Positions 1-6,508 of a stretch of 15,146 nucleotides of DNA are shown piece after piece. The notes under the pieces were generated by a model. The model saw nothing but the letters and a program-made list of their open reading frames with translations, was not told the DNA's origin and did not search any database. The number at the start of each line of letters is the position of its first letter. Positions within the stretch are counted from its first letter, which is position 1. Where the stretch lies: NCBI GenBank assembly GCA_937859895.1, contig CALMAV010000195.1, positions 1 through 15,146 of the forward strand, in the 5' to 3' direction. Origin of the DNA: an uncultured Bryobacterales bacterium. GTDB taxonomy: Bacteria > Acidobacteriota > Terriglobia > Bryobacterales > Bryobacteraceae. The position numbers were made by a program, and so were the translations under genes.

Positions 1-364
1 GTATATCGCCCAGTACTACTTAGGGACAATCAAGGCTCAAAGCCAGGACAGCAAGGGTGCTGAGTCGGATCTGACAACCGTGGCCAACTCCCGCAGCGAG
101 GTTTCTTCGTTAGCGAAGATTGCCTTGGCTCAGCTGGATATTACCCAAAATAAACGTCCTCAGGCTGAGAATCTGCTGTGCGAAATCGTTAACAAGCCCA
201 CAGACCTGGTGTCCAAGGCTCAGGCGCAGATCCTGTTGGCACAGGTATTAGAGGGCAGTAATCCTCGCGAAGCTCAGAAGCTTCTCAATTCGCTCAAAAC
301 ACCAAATCAAGCTCCCGCTGTTACGCGTGCAATTGATCAAGTCGCTTCGCAAGCTGCTAAGTAG
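1..364 (+). CDS. TPR-like repeat protein, C-terminal part (truncated by window edge)
   Basis: The frame is open from base 2 with no stop before the TAG at 362-364, so the gene begins upstream of the window. About 120 residues are visible. They form alternating amphipathic helices rich in Ala, Leu and Gln: an AQYYLG segment, then AKIALAQLDI, then AQILLAQVLE, each followed by a second helix. This is the spacing expected of tetratricopeptide-like repeats, as in YfgM/CpoB-type periplasmic proteins. An internal ATG-like start need not be invoked, because coding potential continues to the edge. The stop lies 11 bases before the dgt start, so the two are probably co-transcribed. The N-terminus is missing, so a membrane anchor or signal peptide cannot be judged. 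Function beyond a protein-protein interaction scaffold is not known. Confidence 0.75.
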   Translation, partial: YIAQYYLGTIKAQSQDSKGAESDLTTVANSRSEVSSLAKIALAQLDITQNKRPQAENLLCEIVNKPTDLVSKAQAQILLAQVLEGSNPREAQKLLNSLKTPNQAPAVTRAIDQVASQAAK

Positions 365-375
365 TTCGCGACCAC

Positions 376-1488
376 ATGTTGGGCCGACTTCGCCTAGGTC
401 CGCTTCAGCCACGCGGACGCAAGTATCCCGAACCTCCACACCCCTATCGCAATGATTTTCAGCGCGACCGTGATCGTATTATCCACTCCCGTGCTTTTCG
501 CCGATTGGAAGGCAAAACACAGGTCTTCGCGGCTGGCCTCCACGACCACTTCCGTAACCGGCTGACCCATACTATCGAAGTTTCCCAAGTCTCCCGAACG
601 GTTGCTACTGCGCTTCACCTAAACGAGGAGTACACAGAGACCCTTGCATTAGCACACGATTTAGGGCATCCGCCTTTTGCGCATGTCGGCGAAAAAGAGC
701 TCAATCGGCAGATGGCGAAGTTCGGCGACTCCTTTGAACACAATCGCCACGCTCTTCGCATTGTGGATGAGCTGGAACGTCGCTACGCTCGCTTCGACGG
801 GCTTAATCTGACATACGAAGTCCGCGAAGGCATCATCAAACATTCGCGCGAACTGCCACTTAACGCCGAGCCTGACCTACAGGATTTGCTGCCCGGTAAA
901 CGCCCTGTTCTGGAAGCGCAACTGCTCGATCTGGCGGACGAGATTGCCTACAACACGGCCGACATTGACGATGCTTTCTGCGGCGAGATTTTCACCATCG
1001 AACAAATTTGCGAATCCATCCCAACATTTTCCGAACTTGCTGAGGCCGCCGATACACAATTCCCGGGCGCTCCTGAGCAGGTACGTTTTTGGGAGATTCA
1101 GCGCCAGCTAATGAATGTACTGGTAGGAGGCCTGATTCACGGGACCGCACAGGCCGTTGAGGCTGCCGATGTCGAGTCGGTTGAGGATGTTAGAGATCTG
1201 CCTACCCGTCTCGCACAATTCACACCCGAAGCTGCGGAGTTGAGCAGCCAGATGCGCCAACTACTGATTAACCGTGTTTACTCTTACGCGCAGTTAATGG
1301 AAGACCGAAGCGCCGCCGTTGACAAGCTTCGGGGCCTTTTTGAGTTCCTGGTTGAGCATCCGGATCGTGTCTCCGGGTACTACCGGGAACGTCTCGCCGA
1401 AGAGCCGCCATATCGGGTGGTGTGCGACTACCTGGCCGGCATGACCGATGCCTATCTCCTTCGGACCCATCGGGAACTGCTCGGCTAA
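376..1488 (+). CDS. dgt: dGTP triphosphohydrolase-like HD-domain protein
   Basis: The 370-residue protein belongs to the deoxyguanosinetriphosphate triphosphohydrolase family, cytosolic enzymes that cleave dNTPs to nucleoside and triphosphate and so control dNTP pools. The family N-terminal signature FQRDRDRIIHSRAFRRLEGK is at residues 28-47. The HD metal site is complete: H65 in RLTHT, H94-D95 in LAHDLGHPPFAH, and D188 in ADEIAYNTADIDD; the FEHN motif is at 120-123. Length is normal for the shorter (type 2) dGTPases. ATG 376 is the only good start, because the frame has a stop at 358-360; no clear Shine-Dalgarno sequence precedes it, and coupling to the TPR gene 11 bases upstream may help initiation. 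The preferred dNTP is not readable from sequence. The gene converges on the small minus-strand gene, with 6 bases between the stops. Confidence 0.93.
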   Translation: MLGRLRLGPLQPRGRKYPEPPHPYRNDFQRDRDRIIHSRAFRRLEGKTQVFAAGLHDHFRNRLTHTIEVSQVSRTVATALHLNEEYTETLALAHDLGHPPFAHVGEKELNRQMAKFGDSFEHNRHALRIVDELERRYARFDGLNLTYEVREGIIKHSRELPLNAEPDLQDLLPGKRPVLEAQLLDLADEIAYNTADIDDAFCGEIFTIEQICESIPTFSELAEAADTQFPGAPEQVRFWEIQRQLMNVLVGGLIHGTAQAVEAADVESVEDVRDLPTRLAQFTPEAAELSSQMRQLLINRVYSYAQLMEDRSAAVDKLRGLFEFLVEHPDRVSGYYRERLAEEPPYRVVCDYLAGMTDAYLLRTHRELLG

Positions 1489-1494
1489 GGCTGG

Positions 1495-1644
1495 TCAATC
1501 GCGAGTAATCACGCTCGAAAGTTCGGCCTTCCGGACAATGTACATCTTCTCTACTTGACGGCAGATCTCGTTGGTCACTCGTTCCAGCTTCTCGTCTTCC
1601 TCAAGCTCCACTTCTACTTTGATGTAAACATCTACTCGCTGCAT
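1495..1644 (-). CDS. 49-residue charged small protein, unknown function
   Basis: On the minus strand, ATG (1644-1642) opens a frame of 49 codons ending in TGA (1497-1495). The protein starts MQRVDVYIKVEVELEEDEKL and continues with ERVTNEICRQVEKMYIVRKA. It looks like a beta strand (VDVYIKVEVEL), a charged helix (about 17-33), then a second strand (MYIVRKAEL), so a small alpha/beta fold rather than random translation. It fills the gap between dgt and the zinc protein almost exactly, ending 6 bases from the dgt stop, and codon choice resembles the neighbours. No other start is possible, since an in-frame TGA lies six codons upstream of the ATG. The ribosome binding site is weak (GAAAGAA next to the ATG). 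I do not recognise the family and propose no function. Confidence 0.6.
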   Translation of the reverse strand: MQRVDVYIKVEVELEEDEKLERVTNEICRQVEKMYIVRKAELSSVITRD

Positions 1645-1668
1645 TTCTTTCGAGTTTACCGATCAAAC

Positions 1669-1699
1669 GATAATAGGCGATGTGACGGTGCTCTGTAAG
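1669..1699 (-). promoter_or_regulatory. Possible promoter for the 49-residue gene, with overlapping -10 on the other strand
   Basis: Reading the minus strand, CTTACA (1699-1694) and TATTAT (1675-1670) are 18 bases apart and resemble sigma-70 -35 and -10 boxes. Transcription would start near 1663, about 19 bases before the ATG at 1644. The same AT-rich bases read as GATAAT on the plus strand (1669-1674), about 7 bases before the GTG at 1682, which would give a nearly leaderless mRNA for the zinc protein gene. These are matches by eye only. Confidence 0.3.
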
Positions 1700-2320
1700 A
1701 TCTGCGGCAAGCGCCGCGCTAAGCGATACTGCCCAGCCGTCAGTGGCGACATCTGCCCCATTTGCTGTGGTACCGAACGCGAGGTGACACTCTTTTGTCC
1801 GCTCGAGTGCGAGTATTTGCGCGAGGGCCACAGACGCGAGAAGCCCCTGGAAGTACTAGACAAAGACCTGGCTTACCCGGAAATTCAAATCACCGAAGAG
1901 TTTTTGGTTGCCAATGATGAACTAATGCTGTTCACAATCTACTCTCTCGTGCAAGGGGCGCTCCGAACGGCTGGTGCTGTTGACTTCGATGTCATGGCCG
2001 CACTCGAAGCTACAATTCAAACCCGGCGCACCTTGGATTCAGGGCTTGCGTACGAGACTCGTGCCGAAAACACCATTGCTGCCAGTGTGCAGCGATTGCT
2101 CGGCGCGTCTCTCGATGATTACAGCCGTGAGATGGAGGAGAATGAACCGCTGTCGCCGCTTCGCAACTCTGACGTTCAGAAAATCTTGGTGCTGCTTCTC
2201 CGAATGGGCCAGAGGAACCGAAGTGAGCGGCCGCGGAGCCGGTTGTTCATTGATCTACTACGCCAGATGACCCCTGACACTGCTCCGGTGCAGCAAAATT
2301 CCCCGCTGATCATCGAATAG
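1682..2320 (+). CDS. Hypothetical protein with cysteine-rich, probably zinc-binding N-terminus
   Basis: The 212-residue protein starts with a dense cysteine cluster: C5-x2-C8, C17, C25-x2-C28-C29, C39 and C43, followed by H50. The order CxxC, YCP, CxxC, CxxxC recalls treble-clef or zf-HIT-like zinc fingers, but it does not match any one family well enough to name it. The rest (about 60-212) is predicted mostly helical with no membrane segment or signal peptide. It contains a Glu/Arg-rich part near 150 and a basic QRNRSERPRSR stretch near 195-205. The start is GTG 1682; GTG 1688 is an in-frame alternative and neither has a strong Shine-Dalgarno sequence. The FNR-like gene follows after 21 bases on the same strand. 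A nucleic-acid or protein-binding role is only an inference from the cysteine cluster. Confidence 0.75.
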   Translation: MTVLCKICGKRRAKRYCPAVSGDICPICCGTEREVTLFCPLECEYLREGHRREKPLEVLDKDLAYPEIQITEEFLVANDELMLFTIYSLVQGALRTAGAVDFDVMAALEATIQTRRTLDSGLAYETRAENTIAASVQRLLGASLDDYSREMEENEPLSPLRNSDVQKILVLLLRMGQRNRSERPRSRLFIDLLRQMTPDTAPVQQNSPLIIE

Positions 2321-2341
2321 AGGTCATGGCAGGTAAGTTCC

Positions 2342-3046
2342 GTGTTGAAAGCTAAATTGTTGGGTTGGCGGCAACTGGCCCCGGAGGTGCACCACTTTGA
2401 TTTCGAAGTCCCGGACCTAGAGAAACTCGTCTTTACACCCGGCCAATTTGTCTCAGTGGTGGAGCGGGAGAACGGCAAGGAGATTACCCGTGCTTATTCC
2501 ATTGCCTCCCCTCGCGACAGTAATCGATTTTCTCTCTGCTTGAACCGCGTTTCTGATGGCTTGGTTTCTCCCTACCTTTTCGCTTTGCCGATCGGAGCGG
2601 AGCTGCAAATTCATGAACCACTCGGTTACTTCACACTGCGTCACCCCGGTCACCGCAGCATTTTTGTGGCAACAGGCACAGGCGTGGCTCCGTTTCGCTC
2701 GATGTTGCTCGATTACCTGCCGCGCTTGCAGCCACATCTAACGCTTCTCTTTGGCGTGCGCTACCCAGAAGGCCTGCTCTATAAAGACGAGTTCGAAGAA
2801 CTGGCCCGGCAACACCCCAACTTCCGTTTTATACCCACGGTCACGCGTCCCGACCGTAGCTGGACCGGCCGCAGAGGGCGGGTGCTGGAACACCTGGACG
2901 AAGCTCTTGCCCTGACAAATTCGGAGGAGTTGGCGACAATCGACGTCTACATCTGCGGCTTAAGAGAGATGGTAGACGACGTCCGGTACGAGCTCAAAAG
3001 CCGCGGCTTCGATCGCAAGCAGATCATTTACGAGAAGTACGATTAA
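2342..3046 (+). CDS. Ferredoxin/flavodoxin-NADP+ reductase-type FAD oxidoreductase
   Basis: The 234-residue protein has the two-domain ferredoxin-NADP+ reductase fold, which passes electrons between NADPH and a ferredoxin or flavodoxin through FAD in the cytosol. The FAD domain shows GQFVSVV (34-40) and the flavin motif R50-A-Y52-S53. The NADP domain shows GTGVAPFRSM (112-121), GVRYPEGLLYKDEF (138-151) and the C-G pair at 205-206 before REMVDDV. The C-terminus ends in IIYEKYD, a short aromatic-containing tail as in bacterial Fpr enzymes. Length is close to the bacterial Fpr class, and there is no 2Fe-2S domain. GTG 2342 is chosen because AGGT (2331-2334) stands 7 bases upstream; an ATG at 2326 is out of frame and stops quickly. 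The physiological partner is unknown. Confidence 0.88.
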   Translation: MLKAKLLGWRQLAPEVHHFDFEVPDLEKLVFTPGQFVSVVERENGKEITRAYSIASPRDSNRFSLCLNRVSDGLVSPYLFALPIGAELQIHEPLGYFTLRHPGHRSIFVATGTGVAPFRSMLLDYLPRLQPHLTLLFGVRYPEGLLYKDEFEELARQHPNFRFIPTVTRPDRSWTGRRGRVLEHLDEALALTNSEELATIDVYICGLREMVDDVRYELKSRGFDRKQIIYEKYD

Positions 3047-3186
3047 TCAGCCTCGTTAACAACCAGGACTGTTGCATGGATTTCCTTAAGCCGGTAGTTG
3101 GAACCTCAATTCGAAAATAAAAGATTAGCTTCGGATCAAACGGTATCAGTGTAAAAGACAGGTTGAGGTGACGCCTGTTCAAACAT

Positions 3187-3200
3187 AAGGAAAAGGAAAG
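3187..3200 (+). promoter_or_regulatory. Strong purine-rich ribosome binding site
   Basis: A run of AAGGAAAAGGAAAG holds two overlapping Shine-Dalgarno-like cores, the nearer one 3 bases and the farther about 12 bases before the ATG at 3204. It is the strongest purine-rich start signal in the window and suggests the 106-residue protein is made in quantity. The 157-base gap before this gene (3047-3203) is otherwise without recognisable genes or a convincing promoter. Confidence 0.6.
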
Positions 3201-3203
3201 CTA

Positions 3204-3524
3204 ATGCCAACTACTCGCTTTGCAACCACAATGGAGGCTATCAAAAGTGGGGTAAAGACCTTCACTACCGAGAAGGCCATTACCAACATCGAAGGATGGG
3301 AGGACTATCTGTCCAAGCATGACCATCAGGGTGTAAAAAACGTTGTGCAAGATCTAGGCAAGCTGAAGAAGCTGCTCCATGCTAAGGAACTCGACGGCGA
3401 GGCAATCAAGAAGATCGTCTCGAAGCTGGGCAAGGAGACTGTGTCCGTTGCCGGCGACGAGCAGAATGCAAATGCCAAGCATATTCGTGAGCTTGGTGAG
3501 GCGCTCTCAGAGGCTGCAAAGTAA
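3204..3524 (+). CDS. Small helical hypothetical protein (106 aa)
   Basis: The product is a 106-residue soluble, lysine-rich protein without signal peptide, cysteines or membrane segments. Predicted helices cover roughly 7-18, 24-36, 42-58 (VKNVVQDLGKLKKLLHA) and 63-78 (GEAIKKIVSKLGKETVSV), with a final helix from about 84 to 105 ending in EALSEAAK. I do not recognise the family. It stands alone, with a long leader upstream, its own strong ribosome binding site and a hairpin after the stop, so it is probably a single-gene transcript. Such small, abundant, helical, charged proteins are often structural or stress-related, but nothing here shows that directly. Confidence 0.8.
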   Translation: MPTTRFATTMEAIKSGVKTFTTEKAITNIEGWEDYLSKHDHQGVKNVVQDLGKLKKLLHAKELDGEAIKKIVSKLGKETVSVAGDEQNANAKHIRELGEALSEAAK

Positions 3525-3574
3525 GCTCACAGAAACTTGGAGTGACCGTCTGAGGTTTCCAGGCAAGTGAAAGG

Positions 3575-3607
3575 TTTCGGGACAGGCCTTTACCGCCTGT
3601 TCCGAAA
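3575..3607. terminator. Bidirectional hairpin terminator candidate between convergent genes
   Basis: TTTCGGGACAGGC (3575-3587) pairs with GCCTGTTCCGAAA (3595-3607) over 13 base pairs, 12 Watson-Crick and one G-T, around a 7-base loop. It lies between the stop of the 106-residue gene (3524) and the end of the facing minus-strand kinase gene (3646). This is the classic position for a shared terminator. No good T-run follows on either strand (only TATATTTA on the plus side), so termination efficiency is uncertain. Confidence 0.65.
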
Positions 3608-3645
3608 TATATTTAGACGATTATCTTAGTCAAAATTGGGTTAGA

Positions 3646-4590
3646 CTAGACGACTACCCGCGTAATCTGGGTCAATGGGTAGATCTCTTTTGTTTGCTCC
3701 AGATTTGCCAGCGTGATGCCGGGAAGCTTAGTGGAGGCAGTTCCAGCCGCCACCCCCCAACGTAAAGCTTCGCTGAACGGTTCACCTTTATTTAAGGCCC
3801 ACACAATGGCCGCAGACATGGCATCTCCAGCGCCAATCGGGCAGACTGCTTCGATAACCGGCGGCACAACTTCCAACACGCCCTCACTCGTGCTGGCGGC
3901 AACCACACCGCGGCTACCCAGCGACAGCACTACCGATTTCGGTCCCATTCCCTTAATCCGCTGCACGGCTTCAATCAACTGCGAACGGGTAATCAGCGCC
4001 ATGTTCAGCAGTCGCTCGGCCTCTGATTGGTTTGGCTTAACGACCGTTGGCCCAGCCTCTAACGCATACAGCAACGGATCACCATCAGTATCGAGCAGCG
4101 TTTCTACCTTATTCGCCTGGGCCAATGCGATCAGCTTGGTGTATAGATGATCGTCGACCTCAGGCGGCAGGCTTCCGCAAAGCATCAGCCAGGACGATTG
4201 CGGGAGCAGGCTCTCCACTGCTTTAACGATGCGATCCTGTTCCTGTACGCTCAGCTTGGGGCCAAGTTCATTCAGCTTTACCGATAGCCCTTGCCGATCG
4301 GAGATGGTCAGATTGATCCGAATGCTGCTCCGAATTTTGACAATTTCCAGACCGAACTTATCATTCTGCAACTGCTCTTCGAACTTACGCCCGACCTCTT
4401 TTCCTGACGTAGTGACTGCCGTGTTATCCACGCCGAGACTGGTCAGCACGCGAGATGCATTGATGCCACGCCCACCCGCCATTTCGGTCGTGGATTCGAT
4501 ATAAGCACGGTCCTCAAAGACCAGCCGATCGACCGTTACAATGCGATCTAATGCAGGGTTAACGGTCAGGGTAAGAATCGATTTGCTCAT
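3646..4590 (-). CDS. PfkB-family hexose kinase, 1-phosphofructokinase-like
   Basis: The 314-residue protein is a ribokinase/PfkB-fold sugar kinase of the FruK/LacC/PfkB (hexose-phosphate kinase) branch. It shows LTVNPALDR at the N-terminus (8-16), the substrate-loop glycine motif AGGRGINASRVL (38-49), the KLNELGP motif (105-111), KPNQSE (185-190), and the C-terminal anion-hole/catalytic motif PIGAGDAMSA (251-260) with D256 as catalytic base. Length is normal. The usual lysine of GGKGxN is arginine here (R41), a conservative change that would still suit a phosphate-bearing substrate. Fructose-1-phosphate, fructose-6-phosphate and tagatose-6-phosphate are all possible substrates. No PTS genes are nearby, which argues mildly against a dedicated FruK role. 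It follows the zinc-ribbon membrane protein gene on the same strand after 80 bases. Confidence 0.88.
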   Translation of the reverse strand: MSKSILTLTVNPALDRIVTVDRLVFEDRAYIESTTEMAGGRGINASRVLTSLGVDNTAVTTSGKEVGRKFEEQLQNDKFGLEIVKIRSSIRINLTISDRQGLSVKLNELGPKLSVQEQDRIVKAVESLLPQSSWLMLCGSLPPEVDDHLYTKLIALAQANKVETLLDTDGDPLLYALEAGPTVVKPNQSEAERLLNMALITRSQLIEAVQRIKGMGPKSVVLSLGSRGVVAASTSEGVLEVVPPVIEAVCPIGAGDAMSAAIVWALNKGEPFSEALRWGVAAGTASTKLPGITLANLEQTKEIYPLTQITRVVV

Positions 4591-4600
4591 TCAGCCCAGG

Positions 4601-4624
4601 TCTTTCAGCGTAGCAACTGAAAGA
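4601..4624 (-). promoter_or_regulatory. Inverted repeat in the leader of the PfkB-family gene
   Basis: TCTTTCAG (4601-4608) and CTGAAAGA (4617-4624) form a perfect 8-base inverted repeat with an 8-base loop. It sits 10 bases before the kinase ATG at 4590. The position would suit a weak translational or attenuating hairpin, or a sugar-responsive operator. The stem is short and AT-rich, and there is no second copy in the window. Confidence 0.3.
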
Positions 4625-4670
4625 AGCAGTCCCGTGCTGTTGCTCCTGTCGCTTTGAAGCTTCCAAGTGC

Positions 4671-5321
4671 TCACGAAGAGCGCCGGCTGGCCGGAAACTT
4701 GGCCGCAAGTATGCCGCCTAAACCGGGCAGTAACGTCAGCAGGAGGAACCAGAATGGGACGGTAAACAGAATCTGCATGAGCAGGTCGTGCTGGGTCAGT
4801 GTTAATAATTTCGCTACCTGCGGCGCCTTTGCATAAGACTCCTGCAATTGCTTCCAGACCTCCGGGTTGGAGATGGAGATAGCGGTCAGCGTGAGTAAGA
4901 TCACTACCACAATAAATAGCCAAAGACCTGTCATCCAGCCAAGCCGAGCTCCTGCGCTGGTGCTCAGCGGCTCAGCTGATTTGCCTCGGTAGAAACGAAC
5001 AGCAACATAGCCCACTCCGCAAAGAACAAAGGGAAACAACGGCGCAGCATGCAGGGCGGTCAGCAACAGCACTACCATGGAGACCGCAGCCACTATCAGT
5101 GTGGTGAAGACTGCCCGAGTATTGTTGAACGAAATTGTAGGGAGATCTCTGTCCGCCGAGGCTGATGTGAGCGGAGGCACGAGCGGCCCTTGTACTGGAG
5201 CCGCAGCCGCCTCGACTGCCTCGATTCGCGCGATATCTTCAGCAAATTGCGGCTGCCCACAGCGGTGACAAAATCGCGCGTCAGCCGGCAGCACGGCCCC
5301 ACAACTACATCGTTGTTCCAC
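4671..5321 (-). CDS. Zinc-ribbon membrane protein, unknown function
   Basis: The 216-residue protein has an N-terminal zinc ribbon with C5-x-C7 and C18-x2-C21 (FCHRCGQPQ). The first pair has CxC spacing rather than the usual CxxC. A linker rich in Ala, Pro and acidic residues (about 25-65) leads to roughly four transmembrane segments at about 70-90, 92-110, 128-149 and 180-207, and the tail ends in basic ASRRSS. The ribbon is therefore expected in the cytosol. The start is GTG 5321; a second GTG two bases upstream is out of frame. AAAG directly touches the start, so no properly spaced Shine-Dalgarno sequence is visible. Proteins of this zinc-ribbon-plus-membrane type are common and poorly characterised, and I assign no function. 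Confidence 0.75.
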   Translation of the reverse strand: MEQRCSCGAVLPADARFCHRCGQPQFAEDIARIEAVEAAAAPVQGPLVPPLTSASADRDLPTISFNNTRAVFTTLIVAAVSMVVLLLTALHAAPLFPFVLCGVGYVAVRFYRGKSAEPLSTSAGARLGWMTGLWLFIVVVILLTLTAISISNPEVWKQLQESYAKAPQVAKLLTLTQHDLLMQILFTVPFWFLLLTLLPGLGGILAAKFPASRRSS

Positions 5322-5374
5322 ACCTTTAGTGTAAGGCGAAAGTTTGGGGCCAGTTCTTCCGTCTAGCCTTCAAT

Positions 5375-5382
5375 AAGGGAGG
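5375..5382 (+). promoter_or_regulatory. Strong ribosome binding site fixing a TTG start
   Basis: AAGGGAGG ends 5 bases before the TTG at 5388. This near-ideal Shine-Dalgarno match is the reason to accept the rare TTG start of the following membrane protein gene. Confidence 0.65.
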
Positions 5383-5387
5383 TTCCA

Positions 5388-5786
5388 TTGAAGTATGTCA
5401 AGGTCGTTGGATTCGTTTGGGGACTGATTTACTTCGTCATCGGCATTGTTAGTAGCTTTACTCTCAGTAATATTAATTTTTGGAGTTCCGTGGCCTTGCT
5501 CTTCGGCCTATTCCTGCTCCCATTACCAACTGCAGTTATTGCCGTATGGTTTCAGAGAATAGCGGCGGCTGCACTTCTGCTTTGTGTCGCAGTTAGCTTC
5601 GTGGCTACCGGATTCGTTATAGCATCGAGGCCGGCAATAAGCATTGCCGATGAAGGCATTGTTCACGCACATATCGTCTTATACAGCAGTCCGCATCTCG
5701 CTTTTGCGACGATTTACATCCTAACGGGAAAGTCAGAAAAGGAGGTTAACGGCCGCCACACAAGCCGATCTAATACCGCGGTCTAG
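5388..5786 (+). CDS. Small multi-pass membrane protein, hypothetical (132 aa)
   Basis: The 132-residue protein is very hydrophobic. Four membrane segments can be read at about 5-24, 32-53, 57-80 and 91-112, followed by a polar, basic C-terminal tail (KSEKEVNGRHTSRSNTAV). No enzyme motif, cysteine cluster or conserved charged pair inside the membrane is evident. TTG 5388 is the start, supported by AAGGGAGG. It is divergent from the zinc-ribbon membrane protein gene, with 66 bases between their starts. I do not recognise the family. Confidence 0.65.
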   Translation: MKYVKVVGFVWGLIYFVIGIVSSFTLSNINFWSSVALLFGLFLLPLPTAVIAVWFQRIAAAALLLCVAVSFVATGFVIASRPAISIADEGIVHAHIVLYSSPHLAFATIYILTGKSEKEVNGRHTSRSNTAV

Positions 5787-5890
5787 AATCCACACTCGAT
5801 CTTTAGCCGCGATTCGACCAGGACGCTTCCCGAGCACGCCCCTCGAGTGATCGGCAGGAGACGTTAGACGTTGATTACCATTTAAGAAGC

Positions 5891-6457
5891 ATGTCCACAT
5901 CACCCACTGTATTCATCAGCCCGGATGAGTATCTGGAACGAGAACGGCATGCCATTGGTAAGAGCGAGTACCTCCGTGGCGAAATCTTCGCGATGTCCGG
6001 AGCGAGCCGCCGTCACGTGCGCCTCGAAAAGAATGTCTTAGTGGCGTTTGATCGTCTGTTGGAAGGAAAGGGATGCGAGACTTACGGATCGAATATGCGG
6101 GTTCGCGTTTCCCCAGTTGGACTGTACACTTACCCGGACGTAACTGTTACCTGTGGCGAAGAGCAGTTCTTGGATGCCGAAGTCGACACGCTATTGAATC
6201 CTCTCTTAATCGTTGAAGTACTTTCCAAGAGCACGAGCAGCTACGATCGCGGAGAGAAGTTTGAGAGTTACCGGAGCATTCCGTCCTTTCAGGAGTACCT
6301 GACGGTTGCACAAGACCGGGTTCAGGTCGAATACTGGGAGCGCCAGAATACAGGACAATGGCTCCTGACGGTTTATCCGGACGCCAGCGCCGCAGTTCCG
6401 CTTCCCGCTCTCGGCATTCAGCTTCCTCTAGCTGACATCTATCGCGGCATACTTTGA
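5891..6457 (+). CDS. Uma2-family endonuclease (DUF820, PD-(D/E)XK fold)
   Basis: The 188-residue protein matches the Uma2/DUF820 family, restriction-endonuclease-fold proteins that are often multicopy in cyanobacteria, acidobacteria and other free-living bacteria. Recognisable parts are EYLRGEIFAMSGAS (26-39), SNMRVRV (67-73), the catalytic core YTYPDVTV (79-86) with D83, LLIVEVLSKST (105-115) with E109, and SSYDRGEKFESYRSIPSFQEY (116-136). The putative active-site lysine is K123. Length is typical. The Shine-Dalgarno sequence is weak (AAGAAG, 1 base from the ATG). The 104 bases before it (5787-5890) show only a tandem AGACGTT repeat at 5859-5872. The biological role of the family is not settled; nuclease activity is inferred from the fold. 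Confidence 0.9.
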   Translation: MSTSPTVFISPDEYLERERHAIGKSEYLRGEIFAMSGASRRHVRLEKNVLVAFDRLLEGKGCETYGSNMRVRVSPVGLYTYPDVTVTCGEEQFLDAEVDTLLNPLLIVEVLSKSTSSYDRGEKFESYRSIPSFQEYLTVAQDRVQVEYWERQNTGQWLLTVYPDASAAVPLPALGIQLPLADIYRGIL

Positions 6458-6508
6458 GCTGCTCGGTTTTATCGGAGCCACCCACCTCGTACCATAGAAC
6501 TTAAGCCG

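Noticed and set aside
4591..4923. 110-codon minus-strand frame ending next to the kinase start
   Set aside because: It overlaps the zinc-ribbon membrane protein gene in another frame and lacks any domain character, while the latter has clear membrane segments.
5859..5872. Tandem AGACGTT repeat before the Uma2 gene
   Set aside because: Two copies of a 7-mer are too little to call an operator or repeat element.
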